Shown: positions 8,307 through 17,395 of the stretch, one piece after another
Layout of the letters: every line of letters begins with the position of its first letter
Position numbering within the stretch: the first letter of the stretch is position 1
Origin: WHSW01 sp963846565
Lineage (GTDB): Bacteria > Actinomycetota > Thermoleophilia > Solirubrobacterales > 70-9
DNA: 64,000 nt
NCBI GenBank assembly: GCA_963846565.1
Contig: CAWJWL010000005.1
Location: 1,054,001-1,118,000 of the forward strand
Direction of reading: 5' to 3'
The notes under the pieces: generated by a model
What the model saw: the letters and a program-made list of their open reading frames with translations, nothing else
Database searches by the model: none
What the model was told of the DNA's origin: nothing
Translations under genes and position numbers: made by a program

Positions 8307-9181
8307 TCCGGCTCGGACTGGTCGGCTGCGGGCGGTTGGCGGAGCTCGGGTACGCGCCTGCCCTCGACGGGCTGGCCGGGGTCGAGGTGAGGGCGGTCGC
8401 CGACCCCGATGGAGCGCGCGCCGGGGCACTTGCCAGGCGCCTCGGGCCGGGCGTCAGCGTCCACGACTCTGCGGGCGCTCTGATCGCGGCGGCAGCACCC
8501 GACGGACTCGTGATCTCGAGCCCGTCGGCCGCGCATCTCGCCGACGCCGAGGCGGCAGCCGGTGCCGGGATCCCCTGCCTGATCGAGAAGCCGCCCGCCG
8601 ACACGCTCGAGAGCTCGATCGCGATCGCGGCGCTCGAGCCGGCGCCGTGGATCGGCTTCAACCGCCGCTTCCAGCATGCGGTGAGGATCGGGCCCGTCAT
8701 TCGCGGAGCGGTCGAGCTCGAGCTCGAGATCCGCTACCGGCGCGCGTCGTGGCGGCCGCACACCGTCGACGACGAGGCGCTGCTCGACCTCGCGCCGCAC
8801 CTCGTCGACCTCGCCCTGCTCCTCAGCGGCGAGCCCGAAGCGTCTGTGCGCTCAGCGGTCCTCGCCCGCGATCGGGTCTCGCTCGAGCTCGGCCTCGGTG
8901 AGAGCCGGGCGACGATTCGCTGCTCCACCGACCGCCCCTACTACGAGCGCGTCGACGTCAGGGCGGGAGGCGAGAGCGTCGGACGCAGCGGTGCCGGCGG
9001 TCCGGCGAACGCGCTGCTGACGCGGCTTCCCTGGGTCGAGCACCCGTTGGTCGCCTCGCTGCGGGCGCAGCTCGCCGCCTTCGCCGCGGCGGTCGAGGGC
9101 CGCGACCCGGGCCTGCTCGCCGGCGCCGAGGACGGCCTGCGCGTGATGAGGGTGATCGAGTCGGTCCGGGCGGCCGCGTGA
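8303..9181 (+). CDS. Gfo/Idh/MocA-family oxidoreductase
   Basis: A 292-residue NAD(P)-dependent dehydrogenase. The Rossmann N-terminus IRLGLVGCGRLAELGY at residues 2-17 and the conserved EKP motif in CLIEKPPAD (about 97) define the family; the C-terminal half carries the substrate-binding sheet, with IRYRRASWRPHTVDDEAL before DLAPHLVDLALLL. The substrate is presumably a sugar or sugar nucleotide, as inferred from flanking glycosyltransferases. The start overlaps the upstream stop by 4 bases, and its own stop overlaps the GTG start of the next gene. Confidence 0.83.
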   Translation: MIRLGLVGCGRLAELGYAPALDGLAGVEVRAVADPDGARAGALARRLGPGVSVHDSAGALIAAAAPDGLVISSPSAAHLADAEAAAGAGIPCLIEKPPADTLESSIAIAALEPAPWIGFNRRFQHAVRIGPVIRGAVELELEIRYRRASWRPHTVDDEALLDLAPHLVDLALLLSGEPEASVRSAVLARDRVSLELGLGESRATIRCSTDRPYYERVDVRAGGESVGRSGAGGPANALLTRLPWVEHPLVASLRAQLAAFAAAVEGRDPGLLAGAEDGLRVMRVIESVRAAA

Positions 9182-10698
9182 TCTGCGTGCTCCAGTTCGA
9201 CTCGGCGAGCGCGTCGGTGCTCGACCGCATGCTCGGCGCCGGTCGGCTGCCGACGCTGGCCGCGCTGATCGCGCGCGGCCGGCGGCTCGAGCTCGAGACG
9301 CCGGCGATCGACTTCGCCGCCGGGGCCTTCTACAGCCTCTACAGCGGGGTCGAGCTCGGCGACCACGGGATCTTCTATCCCTTCCAGTGGTCAGCCGCTG
9401 AGCAGCGGGCCCGCTACGCGACCGCATTCGAGGCGCCGCCCGCGGTCTGGGAGCGGGTCGGTGCCGCCGGCGGACGGACGCTCGCGATCGACCCGTACGA
9501 GGGCCGGCCGCCCGCGCGGGCGGAGGGCACGTTCGTCTCCGGCTGGGGTTTCACCGATCGGGTCGTGCTCGGGCGGTGGTCGCGGCCGGAGCGGGCCGGT
9601 CGCGCGCTCGAGCGGCGGTTCGGCCGCGGCCCGAGCGCGACCGAGGTCTTCGGCAGCCCAAGGGTCCGCGACCTGCTCGCGCTGCGCGAGAAGCTCGCCG
9701 CCGCCCCCGGCCGCGTCGCGACCCTGGCGGAGGAGCTCCTCGGAAAGGAGGGATTCGACCTCGCCTGGCTCACGTTCGCCGCCTCGCACCTGGCCGGGCA
9801 CCAGTTCTGGGACCTGAGCCAGATCGGCGAGGCGGCGCTCGACGCCCACGCGCGGGCGACGCTCCAGGCCACGCTCGACGACGTCTACGAGGCGGTCGAC
9901 GCGGCGCTCGCCCGCGTGCTGGCGGCGCTGCCGCCCGGCGCTGACGTGATCGTAGTTTCGGCCGTCGGCATGGATGTGAACACGAGCCGCGCCGACCTGC
10001 TGCCGGAGATGCTGGACCGCATCCTCACCACCAAACGTCCCGAACACCGTGCCGGAGAGGGGTCTTTGGGACGTTCGGGAGGGATTTGGCGGCTGCGGGC
10101 GGCCGTTTCACCGAGGCTCCGGGCGCGGGTCGCTGATGCGCTACCGGATCGGCTTGCGCTCGCGCTGACGGCGCGGCTCGAGCTGCGCGGCCACGACTGG
10201 CAGACGACCCGCGCCTTCGCCCACCCGGCCGACAACCAGGGCTACGTCCGGCTCAACCTCGCCGGGCGCGAGCGCAACGGAGTCGTCGATGCCGCCGACG
10301 CCGACACGCTTCTCGCCGAGATCGCCGCCGGTCTCGAGACCTTCCGCGCGCCGGGCGGCGCCACCGCCGTGCAGTCGGTGGTCCGCGCCGCCGACCTCTA
10401 TCCGGGGGCGCACGCGGACCGTCTCCCCGACCTCGTCGTCCGCTGGTCCCCGGATGCCGCAACCGGACCCCTCGAGCTCACCTCCGAGCGCTACGGAACC
10501 GTGAGCCGCTGGGGCGCCGGATCGGGGCGCTCCGGAAACCACACGGCGGGCGATGCCTGGGCGGTGATCGCACCCGGATCCTCGCGTCACCGCGACCCGT
10601 CGCGCCCCGCGCGCCTCGTCGACGTGGCCGCCACGGTCTGCGAGCTCACCGGCGCCGACGCGGTCGGCCTTCCCGGCGAGCCGCTGCTCGAGCGCTAG
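9178..10698 (+). CDS. Alkaline-phosphatase-superfamily phosphodiesterase
   Basis: A 506-residue enzyme of the type I phosphodiesterase/nucleotide pyrophosphatase group. The N-terminus VLQFDSASASVLDRMLGAGRLPTL contains the metal-binding Asp and nearby Ser nucleophile candidates; later AVGMDVNTSR and the C-terminal RSGNHTAGDAW supply the Asp and His residues expected to bind the second metal. No signal peptide is visible, so it may act in the cytoplasm. The GTG start overlaps the previous stop (GTGA). Codons at about 10032-10085 look like an inserted palindromic element (see separate entry), lengthening a loop. It ends at the hairpin at 10725-10767. Confidence 0.78.
   Translation: MICVLQFDSASASVLDRMLGAGRLPTLAALIARGRRLELETPAIDFAAGAFYSLYSGVELGDHGIFYPFQWSAAEQRARYATAFEAPPAVWERVGAAGGRTLAIDPYEGRPPARAEGTFVSGWGFTDRVVLGRWSRPERAGRALERRFGRGPSATEVFGSPRVRDLLALREKLAAAPGRVATLAEELLGKEGFDLAWLTFAASHLAGHQFWDLSQIGEAALDAHARATLQATLDDVYEAVDAALARVLAALPPGADVIVVSAVGMDVNTSRADLLPEMLDRILTTKRPEHRAGEGSLGRSGGIWRLRAAVSPRLRARVADALPDRLALALTARLELRGHDWQTTRAFAHPADNQGYVRLNLAGRERNGVVDAADADTLLAEIAAGLETFRAPGGATAVQSVVRAADLYPGAHADRLPDLVVRWSPDAATGPLELTSERYGTVSRWGAGSGRSGNHTAGDAWAVIAPGSSRHRDPSRPARLVDVAATVCELTGADAVGLPGEPLLER
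10032..10085. repeat. Palindromic insert within a coding region
   Basis: The arms AACGTCCC (10034-10041) and GGGACGTT (10068-10075) are exact inverse complements; TCCCGAAC (10038-10045) and GTTCGGGA (10073-10080) form an alternative pair. Together they make a stem-loop inside the phosphodiesterase gene, in frame. The encoded stretch (TTKRPEHRAGEGSLGRSGG) is polar and breaks an otherwise typical sequence. It resembles an intragenic REP-like insert. Confidence 0.5.
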
Positions 10699-11596
10699 CG
10701 CGAAGGCCCGAGCCTAATCCCGCCGAGCGGCATGAAACGTCCCGTGGCGGGACGAAACGTGCCGCTCGACCTAAGCCCGCACCCGCTCCGCCACCACTCC
10801 CGCCGCGGTCGCTCCCTGTGCGGCGATCACGGCGAAGCCCGCCGCCTTGCCGCCTCGGAACCCGCTTCTCAGCGAGCCGGGCGTAGAACCGCGGGCCGGC
10901 GAGGCGACGCGAATCGCCCCCGGCGCGAAAGCGCGCCGCGCCGCGCCCGTAGCGGTATTGCTGGCGGACGAAGCCGGCGAGGTCGAGGTGGGGGCTGTGG
11001 ACGACGACCGCATCGGGCGCGTACTCGATCGCGACCCCGCCGCTGACGAGACGCTCGCACCAGTCGCGATCCTCGCCGCCGGCGCGCACGTAGCCGGTGT
11101 CGAAGGGAAAGCGCGTGAGGATCTCACGGGTCGCGGCCAGGTTGCAGCTCGGCGCGAACCCGAGGCGTCCGGCCGCGTCGCGCGAGTCGAGCTGGAGGTG
11201 ATTGGTGATCGCCTGGGCGGCGCAGACGAGCGCTGAGGCCCCTGGCGGGCTGACGGTGGAACCCGCCGCGACGCCGCTTAGGAGCGCGGCTCCCGCGAGC
11301 CTGCCCGCCCAGCTCGGCAGCGGCTCGCAATCGTCGTCGAGGAAGGCGACCAGCTCGGCGTCCGCGGCGCGCGCGCCGAGGTTGCGCGCGGTCGCCGGCC
11401 CGCGCCCGGGGGTGCGAACAAGGCGCGCGCCCGGCAGGGCCTCGAGTGCCTCGATCACCGACTCGCGGTCGCGCGATCCGTCATCGACGACGATCGCCTC
11501 GAGCTCGATCTCCTGGCGGGAGAGAGCCGCGAGGCAGCGGCGCAGGCCGGCGGGGCGGTCGCGGGTCGGGATGACGACTGCGAGCTCGGTTCTCAC
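10646..11596 (-). CDS. Glycosyltransferase family 2, C-terminus frame-interrupted
   Basis: The frame gives a GT-A glycosyltransferase: ELAVVIPTRDRPAGLRRCL at the start, VVDDGSRD, DXD-like LVAFLDDDCEP and the acidic motif GGEDRDWCERL. After FYARLAEK (near 10865) it becomes low-complexity Arg/Gly sequence that runs over the terminator and into the neighbouring gene. In the next frame the natural ending reads RSGFRGGKAAGFAVIAAQ and stops at 10771. Removing one T (coding strand, CTCGC-T-GAG) joins the halves as RLARSGFRGG; 10771-11596 is 826 nt, exactly one base over a codon multiple. So one inserted base, real or artefactual, spoils the last 32 residues. Start GTG 11596 is preferred over GTG 11623. 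Confidence 0.75.
   Translation of the reverse strand: MRTELAVVIPTRDRPAGLRRCLAALSRQEIELEAIVVDDGSRDRESVIEALEALPGARLVRTPGRGPATARNLGARAADAELVAFLDDDCEPLPSWAGRLAGAALLSGVAAGSTVSPPGASALVCAAQAITNHLQLDSRDAAGRLGFAPSCNLAATREILTRFPFDTGYVRAGGEDRDWCERLVSGGVAIEYAPDAVVVHSPHLDLAGFVRQQYRYGRGAARFRAGGDSRRLAGPRFYARLAEKRVPRRQGGGLRRDRRTGSDRGGSGGGAGAGLGRAARFVPPRDVSCRSAGLGSGLRASARAAARREGRPRRRR
10725..10767. terminator. Bidirectional hairpin between convergent genes
   Basis: Long inverted repeat: the left arm GAGCGGCATGAAACGTCCCG pairs with the right arm CGGGACGAAACGTGCCGCTC except at a small internal loop, around a TGGC turn. It fits exactly between the stop at 10698 and the restored stop (10771) of the opposing glycosyltransferase, as expected of a shared terminator. 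There is no T-tract, which is common in high-GC actinobacteria. Confidence 0.6.
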
Positions 11597-11638
11597 CCCC
11601 GGGATTCTGGCGCGATCGGCCACCTAGAATCGGGCCGG

Positions 11639-12484
11639 TTGAAGATCCTGGTCACCAACGACGATGGGATCGGTGCGGCGGGCATCCATGCGCTCCGGCG
11701 CGCCCTCGCCGAGCTGCCCGACGTCGACGTGCGGGTGATCGCCCCGCACACGAACCGCAGTGGCACGGCGCGCAGCATCACCACGCACTCGCCGATCTGG
11801 GTCGAGGAGGTCGAGTTCGATGACGGGACGATCGGCTTCGCAACCGAGGGCACGCCGGTCGACTGCGTCCGCTTCGCCGACCTCGGCCTGCTCGACGGGC
11901 AGCCCGACCTGATCGTCTCCGGGATCAACCACGGCTCCAACCTCGGCGACGACGTCACCTACTCGGGCACGGTCGCTGCCGCGTTCGAGGGGATCATCCT
12001 CGGGGTTCCGGGGATCGCCGTCTCCCAACAGGCGGAGGTCGGCGGCATGGGCTACGCCGGGCGCCGCTTCGAGTTCGGCTTCGCCGCCGCGATCACGCGC
12101 GAGATCGTCCGCCGGCTGATCGCGGAGCCGCTCGGCCCGCAGACGCTGCTCAACATCAACGTCCCCGCGGGCGAGGTCTCGGGGATCGAGGTGACGAGCC
12201 TCGGCAAGCGCCTCTACAACGACGAACTGAAGCAGGTCGAGGAGGACGAACGCGGCCGTCGACGCTACTCCATCTACGGCTTCGAGCCCTCGTTCAAGGA
12301 CGAGGAGGGCACCGACCTCGCCGCCGTCGCCCGCGGTCGCGTCGCGCTCACGCCGATCCACTTCGAACTCACGGACCACGAGAACATCGGCCGCCTCGGC
12401 GCGTGGGACCTCGACGAAATGATGAAGGTTCCGCCCGCCTCCTCGGCCTCGCCTCCGGGGGCGGCCGGGTCAGGCGCAGGATGA
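11639..12484 (+). CDS. surE: 5'/3'-nucleotidase SurE
   Basis: A 281-residue metal-dependent nucleoside monophosphate phosphatase, cytoplasmic. It opens with the family signature KILVTNDDGIGAAGI, in which the Asp pair binds the divalent metal; NRSGTARSIT and VSGINHGSNLGDDVTYSGTVAAA complete the active site. The start is TTG at 11639. A good -10 (TAGAAT, 11625-11630) lies 8 bp upstream with no Shine-Dalgarno, so the mRNA may be leaderless. The last 17 or so codons are a copy of the dispersed repeat, giving a Pro/Ser/Ala/Gly-rich tail foreign to the family. The stop overlaps the ligA start (ATGA). Confidence 0.92.
   Translation: MKILVTNDDGIGAAGIHALRRALAELPDVDVRVIAPHTNRSGTARSITTHSPIWVEEVEFDDGTIGFATEGTPVDCVRFADLGLLDGQPDLIVSGINHGSNLGDDVTYSGTVAAAFEGIILGVPGIAVSQQAEVGGMGYAGRRFEFGFAAAITREIVRRLIAEPLGPQTLLNINVPAGEVSGIEVTSLGKRLYNDELKQVEEDERGRRRYSIYGFEPSFKDEEGTDLAAVARGRVALTPIHFELTDHENIGRLGAWDLDEMMKVPPASSASPPGAAGSGAG
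12424..12473 (-). repeat. Dispersed GC-rich hairpin repeat, copy 2
   Basis: Same element and boundaries as at 3272-3321, with one change in the terminal AACGTTC (here AACCTTC) and AGGCC for AGCC. It is wholly inside the 3' end of surE and ends 7 bp before the ligA ATG, so it supplies surE's last codons and part of the ligA leader. Confidence 0.8.
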
Positions 12485-14499
12485 GCGCGGCCGAGTCCGG
12501 AGCCGAACGGGCCGCCGAGCTCCGTGAGGAGATCGCGGCCCACGATCGCAACTACTACGAGAACGACGACCCGACGATCGGCGACGACGAGTACGACGCG
12601 CTGCTGAACGAGCTGCGGGCGCTCGAGGCGGAGAACCCGGAGCTGGTCACGGCCGACTCTCCGACCCAGCGGGTCGGGGGGCGAGCCGGCGACCGCTTCG
12701 CCCAGGTCCGCCATCTCGAGCAGATGCTGTCGCTCGGCAACGCTCGCGGGGCGGACGAGTTCCGCGCCTGGGAGCAGCGCCTCCACAACCGGCTCAAGCG
12801 CCTCGACATCGAGCCAGGCGACGTCCACTTCGTCGCCGAGCCGAAGATCGACGGGATCGCGATCTCGCTGCTCTACGAGGGCGGCAAGTTCGTCCGCGGC
12901 GCCACCCGGGGCGACGGGGTCATCGGCGAGGACGTGACGCAGAACCTGAAGACGATCGACGCGATCCCGCACGAGATCGACGACGCGCCGAAGCGGATCG
13001 AGGTCCGCGGCGAGATCTACTTCCCGCGCGGCGGCTTCGCCGAGCTCAACGAGCAGCGCGCCTCCGAGGGTCTCTCGACCTTCGCCAATCCGCGCAACGC
13101 GACCGCCGGGACGATCCGACAGCTCGATCCCGAGGTGACCGCCTCGCGGCCGCTCTCGATGTGGAGCTATGGGATCGGGGGCCGCGACGGGATCGAGTTC
13201 GAGAGTCATTCCGAGGAGCTCGCCTGGATGCGCGAGCGCGGCTTCCTCGTCAACGGCGACATCTCCGAGCACGACGAGGTCGACGACGTGGTCAAGCGCT
13301 GCCTGTGGTGGGAGGAGCGGCGCGAGTCCCTCGACTTCGAGATCGACGGGGTCGTGGTGAAGGTGGATCAGCGCTGGCTCTGGCGCGAGCTGGGCATCAC
13401 CGGGCGCGAGCCGCGCTGGGCCGTGGCGTGGAAGTTCCCGCCGATCACGGCGACGACGAAGCTCAACCGGGTCGTCTGGAACGTCGGGCGCACCGGCCGG
13501 CTCCTTCCGTTCGCGATGCTCGAGCCCGTCCACGTGGGCGGCGTCACCGTCTCGACCGCGACGCTTCACAACGAGGAGGACCTGGCGAAGAAGGACGTGC
13601 GGGAGGGTGACGAGGTCGTCGTCACCCGCGCCGGCGACGTGATCCCGCAGGTGATCGCACCCCTGATTCAGCGCCGCGAGGGCAAGCGGCTACGCAAGGC
13701 GAAGCCGCCGAAGAAGTGCCCGGCGTGCGACACGCCTACGGAGAAACCGGAGGACGGCGTGTGGACGATCTGCCCCAACCGCCGCGGCTGCCCGGGGCAG
13801 AACTTCCAGCTCGTAAAGCATTTCCGCGGCGTGATGGACATCGAGGGGCTTGGGGAGAAGAACGTCATGAGGTTCCTCGACGAGGGCCTGATCACGGACC
13901 CTGCCTCGATCTACGACCTGACCGCGGAGCAGATCGCCGAGCTGGAGGGCTTCGGCGAGACTTCGGCGAAGGCGCTGATCGCGGAGATCGAGCGCTCGAA
14001 GCGCACCCCCTTCGGCCGCGTCTTCTCGGCGCTCGGACTGCCCGGGATCGGCTGGGTGAACGGGACCGCGATCGCCGAGCACTTCGGCTCGATCGACGCG
14101 CTGCTCGACGCCGACACGGAGGCGATCGCCGAGGTCGACGGCATCGGCCCGGTGCTCGCGGAGTCGGTCCGCGAGGAGCTCGCCGACGAGGCGATGGCCG
14201 AGCTGATCTCGCGCCTGCGTGAGCGCGGCTTGCGGTTCGAGCTCTCGGCGGCGGAGCGGCGCGCCGAGGGCGGTCCGCTCGAGGACAAGACCTTCGTCCT
14301 CACCGGGACGCTCCCGGAGCTCAGCCGCGAGGAGGCGACGAAGTTGATTCGTGCCGCCGGTGGCAAGGTCACGAGCTCGATTTCGAAGAAGACCGACTAC
14401 CTCGTCGCCGGCGACAGCCCGGGCTCGAAGCTGGCGAAGGCCGAGGACGTCGGCACCGAGATTCTCGACGAGCCGGGTCTGCGAGAGCTACTTCCGTGA
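12481..14499 (+). CDS. ligA: NAD+-dependent DNA ligase LigA
   Basis: A 672-residue replicative ligase that seals nicks using NAD+. Domains in order: Ia (NMN-binding, ELREEIAAHDRNYY), adenylation with the nucleophile Lys about 122 in AEPKIDG, OB fold, four-Cys zinc finger (CPAC then CPNRRGC), helix-hairpin-helix repeats (LEGFGETSAKALIAEI, LPGIGWVNGTAIAEHFG) and a C-terminal BRCT domain beginning LEDKTFVLTGTLPELSREEA. Length matches the family. The ATG at 12481 overlaps the surE stop. It is expected to be essential; no defect is seen. Confidence 0.96.
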   Translation: MSAAESGAERAAELREEIAAHDRNYYENDDPTIGDDEYDALLNELRALEAENPELVTADSPTQRVGGRAGDRFAQVRHLEQMLSLGNARGADEFRAWEQRLHNRLKRLDIEPGDVHFVAEPKIDGIAISLLYEGGKFVRGATRGDGVIGEDVTQNLKTIDAIPHEIDDAPKRIEVRGEIYFPRGGFAELNEQRASEGLSTFANPRNATAGTIRQLDPEVTASRPLSMWSYGIGGRDGIEFESHSEELAWMRERGFLVNGDISEHDEVDDVVKRCLWWEERRESLDFEIDGVVVKVDQRWLWRELGITGREPRWAVAWKFPPITATTKLNRVVWNVGRTGRLLPFAMLEPVHVGGVTVSTATLHNEEDLAKKDVREGDEVVVTRAGDVIPQVIAPLIQRREGKRLRKAKPPKKCPACDTPTEKPEDGVWTICPNRRGCPGQNFQLVKHFRGVMDIEGLGEKNVMRFLDEGLITDPASIYDLTAEQIAELEGFGETSAKALIAEIERSKRTPFGRVFSALGLPGIGWVNGTAIAEHFGSIDALLDADTEAIAEVDGIGPVLAESVREELADEAMAELISRLRERGLRFELSAAERRAEGGPLEDKTFVLTGTLPELSREEATKLIRAAGGKVTSSISKKTDYLVAGDSPGSKLAKAEDVGTEILDEPGLRELLP

Positions 14500-14529
14500 T
14501 CGATCCTGGTTAGCTCCGTAGGGCTCCAG

Positions 14530-16389
14530 ATGAGAATCAGACTGACGAGCAAGACATGGACGGCAGGCGTGGCGGCGCTGATCGCGCTCGTCGCAGTAAT
14601 GGCGACGGCCGTCAGCGATGACCGGGCCGAGGCCGCCGGCCTCTCGGCGCTTCGTTCCTGCGACAACCTCCGCGACTACCTTCGGGCCCACCCGCGGGCG
14701 CTCCGCGCCTATCCGCCCGGCGCGATCCTGGAAGACGCCCTGCCGACGACCGGCGATGAGGCGGCCGCTCCAGGGGAGGGCGGCGGAGGTGCCAACCCAG
14801 CGCCGCCCTCGGACTCGCCCACCAACGTCCAGGAGGCGGGGGTCGACGAGCCGGACATCGTCAAGGCGACGGACACGACGGTCTTCACCGTCGATGGGAC
14901 CACCCTGCGCGCGGTCGACGTCAGCGGGCCCACGCCGGTCCTCGCCGGAGCGCTCGAGCTTCCGAACGGCGCGGGCGAGGGGAGCTACGGCGGCACCTAC
15001 GAGCTCCTGCTGAGCGGCGACCGCCTGCTCGCGATCGGCACGGCCTACAGCGGGGTCGTCTTCGAGGCGGGCCCCGGCCACGACCGCACGATCCTCGCTG
15101 AGATCGATGTCTCCGACCCGGCGGCGATGAGCGTTCTGCGCAAGGCCGTGGTGGAGGGCGCTTACGTCAGCGGCCGACTGACCGGGACGACGGCGCGCGT
15201 GGTCGTCAACGACCTGCCCGCGCCCTACATCGCCGAGAGCGGCAAGGGACGCGCGCTCGTGCCGCGGCTGAAGATCGCCGACCGGACGACGGGGGAGAAG
15301 TCTCGCGGCAAGCTGGTCGACTGCGCCGACGTCCGCCGCCCCTCGCGCTTCGCCGGGGCCGAGATGCTGTCGGTGATGACGATCGACCTCGCCCAGGGCT
15401 TGCCCGCGCTCGACGTCGATTCGGTCATGACCAGCGGGCAGATCGTCTACGCGTCGACCGAGAACCTCTACGTCGCCAGCGAGCGCTGGGTCGGCCCGGA
15501 TAGCGATCCCAAGCGCATCTCGGACGTCTCGACCGAGATTCACCGCTTCGACATCACCGATCCCGCCGCAACCTCCTACGTCGCCAGCGGCCAGGTCGAG
15601 GGCTTCATGCTGAGCCAGTGGGCGCTCTCCGAGCAGGACGGCATCCTGCGGGTCGCGAGCACGACCTCGCCGCCCTGGGAGCCCGAGGGCGGCGGCGCGG
15701 AGAGCGAGAGCTTCGTCACCGTGCTCGGCGCCGATCTCGAGGCGGGGCGCCTGCGCGAGGTCGGCCGGGTCGGCGGGCTCGGCGAGGGTGAGCAGATCTA
15801 CGCCGTCCGCTTCGTGGGCGACACCGGCTACGTCGTCACCTTCCGCCAGGTCGATCCCCTCTACACGCTCGACCTCTCCGATCCGGCCGCGCCACGGGTC
15901 GTGGGCGAGCTCAAGATCCCCGGCTACTCCGCCTACCTGCATCCGGTCGGGCCTGGACTGCTGCTCGGGATCGGACAAGACGCGACCGGAGCCGGCCAGA
16001 CGCTCGGCGTCCACGCCTCGCTCTTCGACGTCTCCGACCCGGCGAACCCCGTGCGCCTCGACGAGCAGTCGCTCGGCGGCGCCTACTCCTACACCGAGGT
16101 CGAGTCCGACCACCACGCATTCTCGTTCTTCCCGCAGCACCAGCTCGCCACCGTCCCGGTCGAGTCCTACGGCCCTGACGGCGAGTTCTACGGGGCCTTC
16201 GGCCTCCGGGTAGCGCCCGGGACCGCCGATCCGCTCGGCGTCGTCGCCAAGGTCGAGCACGGCACCGGCTACGGCGCCCAGATCCGGCGCACGCTGGCGC
16301 TCGGCGCGAGCGTCTACACCGTCTCGCCGAAGGGCATCGGCGCCCACGATCCGGCGACGCTCGGGCAGACGGCCTTCGCCGGCTTCTAG
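14530..16389 (+). CDS. Secreted beta-propeller domain protein
   Basis: A 619-residue exported protein. A signal peptide (residues 1-37, hydrophobic core VAALIALVAVMATAV, ending AEA-AG) precedes a low-complexity linker. Then comes TNVQEAGVDEPDIVKATDTTVF, close to the entry motif of the Beta_propel family (PF09826, from memory), and repeated blade-like strands ending DLSDPAAPRVVGELKIPGYS and LFDVSDPANPVRL. The role of this family is not established; it is usually extracellular or envelope-bound. Only 30 bp separate it from ligA, so it may be read through from that operon. Confidence 0.75.
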   Translation: MRIRLTSKTWTAGVAALIALVAVMATAVSDDRAEAAGLSALRSCDNLRDYLRAHPRALRAYPPGAILEDALPTTGDEAAAPGEGGGGANPAPPSDSPTNVQEAGVDEPDIVKATDTTVFTVDGTTLRAVDVSGPTPVLAGALELPNGAGEGSYGGTYELLLSGDRLLAIGTAYSGVVFEAGPGHDRTILAEIDVSDPAAMSVLRKAVVEGAYVSGRLTGTTARVVVNDLPAPYIAESGKGRALVPRLKIADRTTGEKSRGKLVDCADVRRPSRFAGAEMLSVMTIDLAQGLPALDVDSVMTSGQIVYASTENLYVASERWVGPDSDPKRISDVSTEIHRFDITDPAATSYVASGQVEGFMLSQWALSEQDGILRVASTTSPPWEPEGGGAESESFVTVLGADLEAGRLREVGRVGGLGEGEQIYAVRFVGDTGYVVTFRQVDPLYTLDLSDPAAPRVVGELKIPGYSAYLHPVGPGLLLGIGQDATGAGQTLGVHASLFDVSDPANPVRLDEQSLGGAYSYTEVESDHHAFSFFPQHQLATVPVESYGPDGEFYGAFGLRVAPGTADPLGVVAKVEHGTGYGAQIRRTLALGASVYTVSPKGIGAHDPATLGQTAFAGF

Positions 16390-16464
16390 CTTCCGGCGCG
16401 AGGTGCCGGATGGTCCCACCTTGGGTGGGTGGCAAGGGGGCACCGGCGGTCATAGGGTTGTGGC

Positions 16465-17379
16465 ATGAGAGCTTCAGCCACCGCCCTCGCTGCCCTTGCC
16501 GTCCTTGTCGCCGCGCCGCCGGCGCTCGCCGGCGAAGCGCAGACCCGCGAGCCGAAGCCGCTCGAGGTCAGCTATGCCCACGAGAGTGCCGACGACGGGC
16601 CGGACATCACGCTCGAGGCCTTCGTCCGTGAAGCCGACTCCGTCCTCTTCAAGGTCTCCTACGCGGGCGAGAAGGCCCGCGCCGTAGGGCGCGAGTACCG
16701 CGCGGTGACCGCACACGGGGGCCTGCATCCGTGGGTGGCGCAGCGCGCCGACGGCGGAAAGCTGGTCTACCGGCTGATGGAGGAGTCGATCGACGCCACC
16801 GGCGCGGTGACGGTGAAGGTGATCGCCGAGAACGATGCAGGGAAGACCAAGGTCGCGGTGCCGATCATCGACGCCGAGTGCAGCCACAACCCCCCGCTCT
16901 ACGACTTCGGCTGCTACATCGACCTTCCTAAGGCCACGCCGCTCGCCTACGGCCGCGCTGCCCACGCGTCGTCCGACAACTCCGACGACATCGACTCCAC
17001 CGATGAGCCCGAGATCAAGCGGATCAACTGGTGGTCTGGGGACGCGGTCGTGGAGCTCGAGTCGGTCGTGATCGAAGCGGATTCCGTCGAGGTCAAGGTC
17101 AAGGCCGGCAGCGAGTCGGCGGCGGCGGATCCGAGGCCGGAGCAGAAGAAGGGAGCCCGGCGCAAGTGGGGGCTCAATTCCGGCTTCGGCGAGGACTTCC
17201 CGGGGACCAGAGACGTCGTCAAGTTGACCGAGCGGGCGATGGCGGAGGCCGGAACGTTCACGGTCAAGGTCGTCGCCAGGAACGAAGCCGGCAAGAGCAA
17301 GGTGACGACCCCGATCGTGGCCTCGGAGTGCACGCAGAATCCGCCGATCTACCCCTACGACTGCATCGTGACGTTCTAG
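16465..17379 (+). CDS. Secreted protein with an internal duplication, unknown function
   Basis: A 304-residue exported protein; the signal peptide ends near ALAGEA. The mature part is two copies of one domain. Copy 1 carries VKVIAENDAGKTKVAVPII then ECSHNPPLYDFGCYI; copy 2 carries VKVVARNEAGKSKVTTPIV then ECTQNPPIYPYDCIV. Each ends in a conserved two-Cys, NPP, aromatic motif that could form a disulfide. I do not recognise the family. A -10-like TAGGGT (16453-16458) lies 6 bp before the ATG, so translation may be leaderless. A 75-bp gap separates it from the propeller gene. Confidence 0.65.
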   Translation: MRASATALAALAVLVAAPPALAGEAQTREPKPLEVSYAHESADDGPDITLEAFVREADSVLFKVSYAGEKARAVGREYRAVTAHGGLHPWVAQRADGGKLVYRLMEESIDATGAVTVKVIAENDAGKTKVAVPIIDAECSHNPPLYDFGCYIDLPKATPLAYGRAAHASSDNSDDIDSTDEPEIKRINWWSGDAVVELESVVIEADSVEVKVKAGSESAAADPRPEQKKGARRKWGLNSGFGEDFPGTRDVVKLTERAMAEAGTFTVKVVARNEAGKSKVTTPIVASECTQNPPIYPYDCIVTF

Positions 17380-17395
17380 TGGTGGGCCGGAGGCG

